Part shown: positions 1 through 8,789 of the stretch, one piece after another
How positions within the stretch are numbered: position 1 is the stretch's first letter
How the letters are laid out: every line of letters begins with the position of its first letter
DNA from: Granulicella paludicola
GTDB lineage: Bacteria; Acidobacteriota; Terriglobia; Terriglobales; Acidobacteriaceae
Reading direction: 5' to 3'
Length of the DNA stretch: 64,000 bases
NCBI RefSeq assembly: GCF_025685545.1
Contig: NZ_JAGSYC010000026.1
Span: forward strand, 434,001 to 498,000
The notes under the pieces: generated by a model
What the model was told of the DNA's origin: nothing
Database searches by the model: none
Seen by the model: only the letters and a program-made list of their open reading frames with translations
Made by a program: the position numbers and the translations under genes

Positions 1-782
1 TCGGCCAGATCACCTTGATTGCCTTTGGCGGTTTGGAAACCAGTCTCAGGCCGGGCGATACCGGAGGGGCCAACCTCAGCGCCAACCTGTCCCCCAGGGG
101 TCCAGACGGCTGCTACGGCATAGCTCAACTCTTTTAGTTTATCCACAGGTGGCCCGGAAGTCAATGAAGCTTCCTCTTCCTCGCGCATTCTCAGGTCCAG
201 ATCCCGAAAAGCCAGGGCCGTCGAAACTCCTGCACCGGGCACCCCGATGACGCAATGCAGCGCTCCGCCGTTCGGGCCACCCTCCGGCAGCGGAAACACC
301 TCTTCCCCACGGCCCAGCCCCAGAACCGTCCCCCCCAACAGAAACAGCGGCACATCCGACCCTACCGCAGCCGCCAGTTTCAGCCGTTCCGGCCCGGGGA
401 GCGCGAAACCAAGCTCCCGCTCCAATCCAACAAGCGCCGCAACAGCATTGGCCGATCCAGCACCCATCCCGCCCTGCACCGGAAGCCGCTTTTCGATATG
501 AATATCGACTTCAGCCGTCACCCCCATGCGCTTCAGAGCACCGGCCACTATCTTCCATGCCGTGTTGCGCTCCGCCGAACCTGCCTTCGTGGTCGGCACC
601 CCCGGATGGTCCGAACTCAGCCGAACCGCCGTCTCCGCAGCAGCCCGCGCTTTTACCGTCACCAGATCGTGTAGCGCCAGCGTCTGGTACACCGTCGTCA
701 GACAGTGAAATCCATCCTCACGCGCAGGTCCCACCGCCAGGCCAAGATTAATCTTCGAGTACGAACGAACAGTGGTCGACAT
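1..782 (-). CDS. ispE: 4-diphosphocytidyl-2-C-methyl-D-erythritol kinase (IspE), C-terminus cut by window edge
   Basis: GHMP-family kinase of the MEP isoprenoid pathway; it phosphorylates the 2-hydroxyl of CDP-methylerythritol in the cytoplasm. I translated the minus strand from the ATG at 782. Residues 8-12 read YSKIN, typical of the IspE N-terminus. Residues 101-112 read P-V-QGGMGAGSANA, the glycine/serine-rich ATP loop. GSDVPLF near residue 141 contains the expected catalytic Asp. About 260 codons are present, so only the last few dozen residues lie beyond the window start. The ATG is 28 bases downstream of the stop of the NHL lipoprotein gene, so read-through is possible although the functions are unrelated. 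The assignment is firm; only the end is missing. Confidence 0.9.
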   Translation of the reverse strand, partial: MSTTVRSYSKINLGLAVGPAREDGFHCLTTVYQTLALHDLVTVKARAAAETAVRLSSDHPGVPTTKAGSAERNTAWKIVAGALKRMGVTAEVDIHIEKRLPVQGGMGAGSANAVAALVGLERELGFALPGPERLKLAAAVGSDVPLFLLGGTVLGLGRGEEVFPLPEGGPNGGALHCVIGVPGAGVSTALAFRDLDLRMREEEEASLTSGPPVDKLKELSYAVAAVWTPGGQVGAEVGPSGIARPETGFQTAKGNQGDLA

Positions 783-810
783 CAGACAACAATTCTAACG
801 GCAGCCGCCG

Positions 811-2904
811 TTACGGCTTATTTCCCAGGCTGTTCGACGCAATACCGGTGAACGCAGCCAGCGGCGTCACCACCGGTACACCCAGCCCGATGAATTCCGT
901 TAGCGTGCTCGTGCTGTTATTCGTCGTCCAAACATTGCCTGAAATATCGACCGCGATCCCCGTCGTGGTTCCGAGCGTCGACTGCGCCGCATACCCGGTT
1001 GTCCCTCCGGTTCCACTCGCCGGCACCGTCACCGCCGCGCCCGCGCTCGTGCCCTCGGACACCGTACCGACTGAATTCGCAGCAAACACATTGTTCGCCC
1101 CGTCGATTGCAACACCCTTTGGACCATTCAGGCCAGCGCCGGTATACGTCGTGCTGGAACCGGTCGAGGTCGTCTTGGTCACCGCATTCGATCCATTCCA
1201 GGTCGTCCATCCGTTGTTCGCTGAATCCAGTGCGACCGCAGTCGGCGCGTTCAGAGATCCCACCGCGCCACGGAAGACCGCCGTGCCTGTCGGGCCGATG
1301 CGTGCGATCTGGTTGGTGGCAGTGAGCGTGGACCAGAAGTAGTCCGCCTGATCCGCAGCCACATATGTCGGCTGTGAGTAGTTGTTCTGGCTAATCGTTC
1401 CTAAAAACAGGTTTGTGGAAGAGAGAGTCGTATAGGTCGGGTTCGTTCCAGACCCGCTGATCTTGATGAAGTTGCCGTTCGGTGCGAAGTTCACGATCGC
1501 GCCGTTGGTTCCGGCAGTGTTGGCCACATACGTATTTCCGGAGCCGTCGGACGTAATCCCTATTGCGGACGCAAACGCGCCGCCATCCGTATACGGCGAG
1601 CCTGCGATCAGCGTGCCGCTGTTCGAATACTCCATCACATTGCTTGTAGTAGTCGCCCAAACATTGCCCGACGTATCGATCTCGTTATAGCTGCTCGCCG
1701 CCGTTCCCACCGGGAAACCCGTCGCCAGCACACCCAGCGGGCTGAACTTCGAGATCGAAGCCGTCTGTCCCGAGCTCGACACAAACGCGTTCCCTGACGC
1801 ATCGATCGAGATTCCGACTGGGCTGCTCAACGCCGTTGACGAGTAGGTGATCCCCACCGAAAAATCGTTCGGCTTCGTCGTCAGCGAATCCGCAAACTGA
1901 ACATAACTCGCCTGCAGCGCATAGAGGTTAGAGATGTTCGCCGCCGGATGCTGCGCAATCCAGATCAGATTGCTCGCCGTGTCCGAATAACCGCCGCCAT
2001 AGGTCGAAAGCGTGCCACATGCCGTCCCGCCCACGGCGTTGATGCAGGCCGCCAGGATGTTCGCCAGCGTGTCGATCGTCTTATACGGCACCACGCCATT
2101 ACCCGCAGGCGTTACGGTGCGCGCCTCATGCGTCGAAGAATTCAACCGGTTCTGAATGTCGTATAGCTGGTCCGCGTTGGCCATCGCATTCGCTAATCCT
2201 TGCATCGACTGCGTCGAGCTGCCGCTGGAAATGGTACTGCTATTCGTCGCAAAACCGGCCAGCGCATACCCCGCCGCTACCGTTGATACCTCGTTCATGA
2301 TGATGTAGTTCAGGTGTCCCGCAAAGGTGCCGTTCGAAGGACACTGGCCCAGCACAGCCATCAACCCGATCGCCGGATTCATCGCTCCGCCCGTTGGTGG
2401 CGTGCCCGGAAGGAACCACGTGTTCCCGTTCAGCGAGAGCATGTATAACTGGTCCGACAGAGCCGGATTCGATGTGTTGTAGCTGCAGGTGTAATCGCCT
2501 GTGATATTCCAGTTGCCCGTGCCATCTGACGTCACGTAGTAGGCAGGGTTTGCCGTTGTCCCCAGCACGGTCGTGTCCGCTGTCGTGTTTCCGCCCGTGG
2601 CCTTCAGCATTGAAAGACTCGCCAGCCCATATCCGCCCGTCGTGGCCTTCATCAGGTACACGTGCGAATTCCAGATCGGTGCCTGCCCACCATGCACGCT
2701 GCCACTCAGGTTCCCGATCGGTACATCCTCGCTGTCCATCGAGCTGACCGATGGCAGGCTCTTAAAGTCGCCTGTGCAACCACTCGTTGCAGCCAGCACC
2801 GAAAGCACCAGAAGAAGCCCGGCGCAGTTACGCCACAGTTTGAAGCAGAGAGAAAATTGGGAAGCGAATACAACAGGGGTCCTGAACATGCTCGTCTGTC
2901 TCAT
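811..2904 (-). CDS. NHL/beta-propeller-type lipoprotein, paralogue 1 of 3
   Basis: Predicted lipoprotein of about 697 residues. The hydrophobic leader ends in a lipobox (LAATSGC, Cys near residue 43). The first half has a domain shared with the two genes upstream: N-S-HVYLMKA after an Ig-like opening, ITGDYTC, NEVSTVAAGYALAGF, DIQ, HPAANI and NDFSVGI. The second half has repeated D-SGN-WVA-type blades, as in NHL or Vgb-like six-bladed propellers. It ends with an EFIGLG-PVV-PL motif also present in the paralogues. The role is unknown; surface binding is a guess. The start could instead be the ATG at 2889, since a GGAGG lies too far upstream of the first ATG. No recognised neighbour suggests a pathway. 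Confidence 0.82.
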   Translation of the reverse strand: MRQTSMFRTPVVFASQFSLCFKLWRNCAGLLLVLSVLAATSGCTGDFKSLPSVSSMDSEDVPIGNLSGSVHGGQAPIWNSHVYLMKATTGGYGLASLSMLKATGGNTTADTTVLGTTANPAYYVTSDGTGNWNITGDYTCSYNTSNPALSDQLYMLSLNGNTWFLPGTPPTGGAMNPAIGLMAVLGQCPSNGTFAGHLNYIIMNEVSTVAAGYALAGFATNSSTISSGSSTQSMQGLANAMANADQLYDIQNRLNSSTHEARTVTPAGNGVVPYKTIDTLANILAACINAVGGTACGTLSTYGGGYSDTASNLIWIAQHPAANISNLYALQASYVQFADSLTTKPNDFSVGITYSSTALSSPVGISIDASGNAFVSSSGQTASISKFSPLGVLATGFPVGTAASSYNEIDTSGNVWATTTSNVMEYSNSGTLIAGSPYTDGGAFASAIGITSDGSGNTYVANTAGTNGAIVNFAPNGNFIKISGSGTNPTYTTLSSTNLFLGTISQNNYSQPTYVAADQADYFWSTLTATNQIARIGPTGTAVFRGAVGSLNAPTAVALDSANNGWTTWNGSNAVTKTTSTGSSTTYTGAGLNGPKGVAIDGANNVFAANSVGTVSEGTSAGAAVTVPASGTGGTTGYAAQSTLGTTTGIAVDISGNVWTTNNSTSTLTEFIGLGVPVVTPLAAFTGIASNSLGNKP

Positions 2905-3244
2905 AACTTGTCATCTTTGCGAACCTCCACCAAAGCAGAGGTCCCTTTCTGGTTGGCTGCTGCAGAAGCAGTAGCAACAAGCTCGCATGAACTAAGGCAG
3001 GACGACTCCAGGACAGCAGACAAACGGGAGAACGCAACCCTCGCACCCATCGGTACGAAGATAGTTCCGCAACTCTGGCAACTCTTTCATGGCCGAGCAG
3101 CTCCGGAGGTCTCTCCCAAAGTATACGCAGCTACAGCGTCCAGCTCCTGTGTTTTTTGAGCTGGAACATGCAGCTACCTCCCAAATTTCGACCCCATCCA
3201 CGAAGTAGCGCCGTAAGAACTCCGCCCCACCTCTTACTTACTCC
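2905..3244. other. Intergenic region between NHL lipoprotein genes 1 and 2
   Basis: About 340 bases between the start of the lipoprotein gene and the terminator of the next one upstream. Short open frames exist on both strands but have no plausible ribosome-binding site, codon bias or family motif. A GGAGG (minus strand, near 2926) precedes an out-of-frame ATG. The promoter of the downstream gene should lie here, but I cannot point to convincing -35/-10 elements. Confidence 0.5.
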
Positions 3245-3288
3245 AAAAAAAATACCGTGGCGCAGAAGATGTTCCGCCTGCGCCACGG
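3245..3288 (-). terminator. Rho-independent terminator of NHL lipoprotein gene 2
   Basis: Perfect 11-bp stem, ccgtggcgcag (3255-3265) against ctgcgccacgg (3278-3288), with a 12-base loop. On the minus strand it is followed by a run of T (the a-tract at 3245-3252). It lies about 60 bases past the stop at 3351, so this lipoprotein gene is transcribed separately from the next one. Confidence 0.88.
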
Positions 3289-3350
3289 TTCCACAAGTCT
3301 GCACGTTCACGTCGGGTCCGAAGGCCCAGCGTCTCTTTCGGCAACACACC

Positions 3351-5522
3351 TTAGGGCGTGGTACCAAGCTTGTTGGCTGCACCCGCAGCCGAGAGCGGAC
3401 GAACCACCGGGCTGCCTAACCCGATAAACTCCGTCAGCGCACCGTTACTGCCTGCCGCGTTCACCACCCAGACATTGCCGGAAGGGTCAATGTCCAGCGT
3501 CGTTGGAGTGGTGAGTACCGATCCACTGGACGCTCCAATGTAGCCGTTCGAGGTCGTCACTTCGGTCTGGGCTGAACCGGCATACTCCAGCAGCGAGTTG
3601 CCGCCTTTGTTCGCGACGAACACGTTGCCGTTACCGTCCACCGCCACGCCCTGTGGGCTGTTAAGACCGCCGCCCGTCAGCAAGGTGATTGCGCCAGCAT
3701 TTGTGATGCGCGCCAGCTTATCGGTGCCGCCCGTTCCCGTCGCCAACACTGATGCCCAGGTCACGTTCGCGTTATCAGCCGCAAGAAACCCAGGAGTCTG
3801 GAAGGCTGAGCAAAGAACGAGGATGACGCAGCCATACGGGCTGGGATTGCCGACCTGATTTGTCGACCAGTTCGGACTGGAAAGCAGCAAGCCCCCCGGG
3901 AAGCCGGTCGTGGTGTCTACCTGTTGAATCGCTACGCCCTCGCAGATGAACAGCGAAAGGATGCAGTTGCCGACATCTCCTGAAACCAGCACCGTCGGGT
4001 GTCCGTTCACACCCGTATTTCCGCTAGCCACCTGGCTGACGTACGGAATGTTATTCAGGACCGCACCGCCTAGCAGACCCGTCACGCCGTTGTAGTACGA
4101 GTTATAGGTTGCCGAACCGCCGGAGGGAAGGATGCGTGTCACCGCGCCGGGGGTGTTCAACGTCAGCAGGTTGAGCCCGTAGTTCGGGTTCGCCACATAC
4201 GCGCCTGCAGCATCGGTCGCAATGGTCCCCAAGCCCGCAGCGAGCACCGCATTCGAGTACGGGCTACCCGTGACGTTCGCTCCTGCGTTTGTCACCTCGT
4301 ACACCAGGTTGTTTGCCGTTACCCACACATTGCCCGAAGGATCCACCGAGAGGTAGTTCGCGTTCGGCATGTTGAGCGGCGAGCCGGCCACCTGCACACC
4401 GAGAGGTGTCAACTTCGCCAAGGTCGTGCTCGTGGTGTACCAGGGATAGCCATTCGCATCGATAGCGACATCCACCGGATTTGCCGTCGTCGTACCCGCA
4501 TACTTGATCCCGATGGAGAAATCGTTTGGCTGACTCGCCAGCTTCGTCGGGAACTGCACATACTGCGACTGCAGCGCGTACAGAGTCGCCACATTCGCCG
4601 CCGGATGCTGCGCAATGTAGATCGCCGCTGAGGCCGTGTCCGGAGATTGACTTGTCAGGTTATAAAGCGTCTGGCAGTTGCCGCCCGTTGGCGGCGCCGT
4701 CGTCGTCTGCGCCTGATTGATGCAAGATGCCAGAATGTTGCCCAGCGTGTTCAGGGTAGTGTTGGGCACCGTCCCGGTAAGGGCCGCTGTCGAGGCTGGC
4801 GTGGTCAGACGCGCCTCGTGCGTGAGCGGGCTCGCCAGCCCCTGAATGTCATACAGCTGGTTCGCATTCGCAAACGCATTCGCCAGGCCGATCCGTCCGC
4901 CCGACGTACTGCCCACGGTAGTGCTGCTGCCCGCAAATCCCGCCAGCGCGTATGCCGCCGCCACTGTCGAAACCTCGTTCATGTAGATGTAGCTGATTTG
5001 CCCCGCGAATGTTCCCGTTGACGGGCAAGCACCCAGCACCGCCATCAAGCCAATGTACGCATTGTTGTACCCGCCCGTTGGAGTGGCAGGTGTGCTGTAG
5101 TTCGCATTGCCACCCAGGGACACTAGGTAAAGTTGATCCGACTGCGAAGGTGTGCTCGCGTTATAGGTGCACGTATAGTCGCCAGTGATCGTAAAGTTGC
5201 CGTACCCGTTTGTTGTGACGTAGTAGTTGCCGCTCGAATCCGCCGCCGTGTTCGATCCTGCCTGCAAAATCGACGTGCTCGTCGTTTTGTAACCGTTCGT
5301 GCTCGCCTTCATCAGATACACATGCGAGTTCCAAACAGGCTGCTGACCACCATACGTACTGCCCTGTAACGTACCTATCGGGGTCGTAACAATTTGCGAG
5401 GTCGTGCTTTCCGGAAAGTTGGCAAAAGCGCCCGTGCAACCCGTCAAAACGATAGAGAGTGAAGAGAACAAGCCGAACGCAGCAGCGTTACGGCGAAAAT
5501 TGCGAATCAGTGAAACACCCAT
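3351..5522 (-). CDS. NHL/beta-propeller-type lipoprotein, paralogue 2 of 3
   Basis: Exported lipoprotein of about 723 residues. I chose the ATG at 5522 (MGVSLIRN...) because GAGGG sits about 9 bases upstream and the signal peptide with lipobox (IVLTGC) follows directly; the frame stays open about 17 codons further upstream. It shares the N-terminal block with its neighbours (NSHVYLMKA, ITGDYTC, NEVSTVAAAYALAGF, HPAANV, NDFSIGI) and then repeated propeller-like segments (DPSGNVWVT, DGNGNVFVA, DPSGNVWVV). Within the propeller is a segment with unusual Cys clusters (GNCILSLFICEG and CVILVLC) that the paralogues lack; these could form disulphides. It ends in the common EFIGLGSPVVRPL motif. Function unknown. 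It has its own terminator downstream. Confidence 0.82.
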   Translation of the reverse strand: MGVSLIRNFRRNAAAFGLFSSLSIVLTGCTGAFANFPESTTSQIVTTPIGTLQGSTYGGQQPVWNSHVYLMKASTNGYKTTSTSILQAGSNTAADSSGNYYVTTNGYGNFTITGDYTCTYNASTPSQSDQLYLVSLGGNANYSTPATPTGGYNNAYIGLMAVLGACPSTGTFAGQISYIYMNEVSTVAAAYALAGFAGSSTTVGSTSGGRIGLANAFANANQLYDIQGLASPLTHEARLTTPASTAALTGTVPNTTLNTLGNILASCINQAQTTTAPPTGGNCQTLYNLTSQSPDTASAAIYIAQHPAANVATLYALQSQYVQFPTKLASQPNDFSIGIKYAGTTTANPVDVAIDANGYPWYTTSTTLAKLTPLGVQVAGSPLNMPNANYLSVDPSGNVWVTANNLVYEVTNAGANVTGSPYSNAVLAAGLGTIATDAAGAYVANPNYGLNLLTLNTPGAVTRILPSGGSATYNSYYNGVTGLLGGAVLNNIPYVSQVASGNTGVNGHPTVLVSGDVGNCILSLFICEGVAIQQVDTTTGFPGGLLLSSPNWSTNQVGNPSPYGCVILVLCSAFQTPGFLAADNANVTWASVLATGTGGTDKLARITNAGAITLLTGGGLNSPQGVAVDGNGNVFVANKGGNSLLEYAGSAQTEVTTSNGYIGASSGSVLTTPTTLDIDPSGNVWVVNAAGSNGALTEFIGLGSPVVRPLSAAGAANKLGTTP

Positions 5523-5903
5523 GATCGTGGCCCTCGAATCCCTGCTCTGCATCCGCTGTCCGGATCTGCCCAAATGTTCCGGACCTTCTCCTGATGACCC
5601 TTATCGGCAACTTCGCCGCAATCATCAACCCTCACGGCGGAAGCAGTCTTCTTAGGTTGCGATGCCAAAGCCCCTCTCCGGCACATCACACATGAAAGTT
5701 CATGGACCAACCCCACCCACTTTGGGAACCAAAACAGGAACGAGCCATTCCGGGACACCGCCCCGCCCCAAAAACCTCGACCAAAATCTGGCGTTATGAC
5801 CGGACCAGCGCAGCTCCACTACGCTCTTTAGCGAAGAAACCCCGCATTTTTAGACATCGGAATACGCAGCGCGAGCTTGTATCGCTCGTCCAACCCCGCC
5901 CAA
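5523..5903. other. Intergenic region between NHL lipoprotein genes 2 and 3
   Basis: About 380 bases with only low-quality open frames. It must contain the promoter of lipoprotein gene 2. I see no unambiguous -35/-10 pair, repeat or RNA gene. Confidence 0.45.
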
Positions 5904-5953
5904 AGCAAAAGCCCCGGTCTCGCTCCCTCGACAGGAGCAAGGACCGGGGCTTT
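5904..5953 (-). terminator. Rho-independent terminator of NHL lipoprotein gene 3
   Basis: Stem gccccggtc (5911-5919) against gaccggggc (5942-5950) with a 22-base loop; a TTTTGC tract follows on the minus strand. It is placed just after the stop at 5975. Confidence 0.8.
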
Positions 5954-5974
5954 CGCCTCAGCTTCAGTGACTCG

Positions 5975-8428
5975 TTATGGCTTGGCCGCGATCGTCCCCG
6001 CCGACACCGCCGCCGAGAGCGGCGTCAGCACCGGCGTGCCGAACCCGAAATACTCCACCGCGCTCTTGTTCGTCGACACCCAAACATCACCTGCGTTGTC
6101 GATGGCCAGGTTATACGGTCCGCTCATCGGCGTGGTCGTCGCGCCGCCGCTTACAAACGAGCCATTGATCCCGTTCGCTCTGCTCTGCGCCAAACCCGAA
6201 CTATTGAACACAGCCAGGCTGCCGAGATTATTCGCTCCGCCCGCAGGGCTCGACGCAATCACCAGGCCAGACCCATCCACCACTACATCGACTGCGTTTT
6301 CAATCCCGCCGTTCGTGTACGTAACCGCCGAACTAGCTCCGCTCTTGATCTCGTACAAATTATTGTCGTCCGCGTTCGCAACCCACACGTTACCGTTCTT
6401 ATCCAGCGCCAGGCCTTCCGGATCGGGGATGTTCGTAATCGTCTTCTGTGCGGTCGTTGCGTTGCCCCCAGCGGTATTCCAGTATGTAACGCTGTTGGCG
6501 TGTTGGTTCGTGGTCGCCCACAGGTTGTTACTCGCATCCAGGGCAACTCCGAAGAATCCGTCCTGCGTGATGCTGCCGCTGCCGTACTTATATCCGAGCG
6601 TACCCGTAGCGCTGATCTGCTGCGTGGTCGTATACGGGTGGTTAGCGAAGTAGGCAATGTCATTCCCATCGACAGCAACAGAGATGGAGTCGGCGATGGG
6701 GCCCTCTATAGTGGTACTTACCGTCGCATAAAACGGGCTGCCCGCCACCTGCGTGCCGGTACTACCGAACAGGTAAGCGCCATCGTTATAAAAGTTGGTG
6801 GTCGTATTCAGGGGATTCGCCGTGAGGTAATTGGGCACAGCATTCAAGTTGCGGATCGCCACCCAACCTCTGCCCTTGCTATCGATCGCCACATCGCCGG
6901 GCGTCTCCTGCGCCAATCCATCGTTGGGGAACTGGTGGGTGAAGATCTGCTTGCCCACAGGGGAGAGCTCCGTTACGGTACCCACATCGAACGCCGTCAC
7001 CCAGGCATCACCCGCTGCATCGATCGCGACACTGTTATAGCCACGCGCACCGCCCGCGCTGATCGGATAGCTAATGGATACGGCAAGATCCGTCGCCGTG
7101 CTCACCGTGGGAACATACGGCTGCGTGCCTGTCGCCAGGTTCAGGATCGTGCTAGCCGTGCTCATCCACGGATTGTGCGCCATATTGATAGCTGCGGTCG
7201 CTGTGTCCTTGGGGAGTGTGCCCGTCGGGGTGGGCGAGCTTCCGCCCGTTGTTGAGGGCAGCGCCGCCGCCAACAACGACGTGCAGGGTGTCGAAGCAGA
7301 CGTGGCCGTATTGCCCGAATCCACGCAAGCAGCCAGCGAGTTCGCGATACCGTCGATCAGCGCCTGCGAGATGGTGCCACCGCTCGGAGTTGTAATGCTG
7401 GCAATATGCCCTTCGCCGTTGCCGGAAGAGGAGACCTGTCCCAGACCCTGGATGTCGTACATCAGCCCCGCATTATTGGCCGCGTTCTCAATGCCGATCC
7501 AGGCAGGCGACGGACCCGCATTGCCGTTCTGCGCCGGGATGCTCAAATGTACTGCGTCGGTAGCCAGCAACGAAGTGCTGCTGTTGCTGAAGAACCCCCC
7601 CAGCGCGTAGGCAGCCGCTACCGTGGAAACCTCATTCAAGTAGATGTACGACAGATTGCTGAAGTTCCCTGAACTCGAGCAGTTGCCCAGCACAGCCATG
7701 TTCGCGATCGCAGGGTTGTTCGGAAGCGTGGTGGACGCAGTTCCCGGCCCCGTAGATCCGGTCAAGAAGAATGTACCCGCGCCCGTCACCGTAAAACTAG
7801 TGAGCGTAGCGGCCGTGACCAGATAGGACGGAGTGAAATTGTTTACACCCGAGCCGGGGGCTGCATTGGTCGCAAGATCCAAGGCTGCACCAGCGATACC
7901 GCCGAGGCTGGAGAAGGTCACATACTGCCCCACAGAAAACAGGTTGGGCCCATTGAACGTGGCAGAGCCGGCGCTTACCGTACCTGAAGTGATCGGCGAA
8001 TTCGGGTACTGCGAGGATGTTCCTCCAGCTGCATAGATATACACGGGAAGTCCCGGGGTGCAGCTGTAGTCGCCGGTAATGTTGAAGACTCCCTGATTAT
8101 TGGTCGTCACATAGTACATATTGTTCGTGACACCGCCCGAGACATCGAGATTGGTGCCATAGCCACCTGTCACCGGATTCGCCACCGCCGGCCCAAGCAA
8201 CGACTTCGACGCAGTGCCGTAGCCGCCGGTGCCCGCCTGCAACACATACACATGTGCGTTGACGATCGGCGCATGGCCGCCATAGTTACTGCCCGTCAAA
8301 GTTCCTACGGGCACGTCCGGCTGGGTCACAGCCGTGTTCGGAAAGACCATGGTCGCCGAGCAACCACCCAGAGTGGCAAGTGCCGCAGCGACCAACACGC
8401 ATTTGGAGAGCGAGCAGAGAGTTTTCAT
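5975..8428 (-). CDS. NHL/beta-propeller-type lipoprotein, paralogue 3 of 3, with extra N-terminal insertion
   Basis: Lipoprotein of about 817 residues. The ATG at 8428 gives MKTLCSLSKCVLVAAALATLGGC with a clear lipobox; a TTG at 8443 would only prepend five residues. It is the most divergent paralogue: NAHVYVLQA replaces NSHVYLMKA and HNPWMSTA replaces HPAAN. It carries roughly 90 extra residues between the ITGDYSC block and the AVLGNC block, rich in Gly, Ser and Thr. The propeller-like half contains repeats such as DAAGDAWVT, DSKGRGWVA and DKNGNVWVA. The tail reads YFGFGTPVLTPL. The three genes form a head-to-tail series, most simply explained by tandem duplication followed by divergence. 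Confidence 0.82.
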   Translation of the reverse strand: MKTLCSLSKCVLVAAALATLGGCSATMVFPNTAVTQPDVPVGTLTGSNYGGHAPIVNAHVYVLQAGTGGYGTASKSLLGPAVANPVTGGYGTNLDVSGGVTNNMYYVTTNNQGVFNITGDYSCTPGLPVYIYAAGGTSSQYPNSPITSGTVSAGSATFNGPNLFSVGQYVTFSSLGGIAGAALDLATNAAPGSGVNNFTPSYLVTAATLTSFTVTGAGTFFLTGSTGPGTASTTLPNNPAIANMAVLGNCSSSGNFSNLSYIYLNEVSTVAAAYALGGFFSNSSTSLLATDAVHLSIPAQNGNAGPSPAWIGIENAANNAGLMYDIQGLGQVSSSGNGEGHIASITTPSGGTISQALIDGIANSLAACVDSGNTATSASTPCTSLLAAALPSTTGGSSPTPTGTLPKDTATAAINMAHNPWMSTASTILNLATGTQPYVPTVSTATDLAVSISYPISAGGARGYNSVAIDAAGDAWVTAFDVGTVTELSPVGKQIFTHQFPNDGLAQETPGDVAIDSKGRGWVAIRNLNAVPNYLTANPLNTTTNFYNDGAYLFGSTGTQVAGSPFYATVSTTIEGPIADSISVAVDGNDIAYFANHPYTTTQQISATGTLGYKYGSGSITQDGFFGVALDASNNLWATTNQHANSVTYWNTAGGNATTAQKTITNIPDPEGLALDKNGNVWVANADDNNLYEIKSGASSAVTYTNGGIENAVDVVVDGSGLVIASSPAGGANNLGSLAVFNSSGLAQSRANGINGSFVSGGATTTPMSGPYNLAIDNAGDVWVSTNKSAVEYFGFGTPVLTPLSAAVSAGTIAAKP

Positions 8429-8789
8429 AGGTATCAGTACCAAAGTGTTATAGATCTACGTCGTCGTTCAATGGGGATTCTGTGCAGCCAGAATAACCCT
8501 TTTTGGGACTTTTGCTAGCTTAATTTGATCTGAATCAACGGTTCGTTTGCGCCTTGCGTGATAACGTCCCGCGGACGGAAGTAGACACTCCCGCGGTAAC
8601 GTGACGCACTCTTCCGCACAGCTTGTCGCCGATGTTGCGAGATGTCTTTACTTTCATAGGCTTACCGACCGCTCGGACCCGTAAGGCCCCATTGGAGCCG
8701 CTTTCCTCGCCTGCTCCCTGTTCCCACCCGACTTCCGGCCTTTCCTATATCCTCATCCCTGCATCTGAACCCCTGAAGGAGTTGCCATC
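8429..8789. other. Divergent intergenic region between NHL lipoprotein 3 and the glycosyltransferase
   Basis: About 360 bases that should hold two divergent promoters. The octamer TCCCGCGG occurs twice (about 8567-8574 and 8589-8596), a possible weak regulatory repeat. No gene or RNA is visible. Confidence 0.4.

Noticed and set aside
5702-7255. Long plus-strand open frame (517 codons) over NHL lipoprotein 3
   Set aside because: It is antisense to a gene with signal peptide and repeats; its product is Arg-rich low complexity with no motifs.
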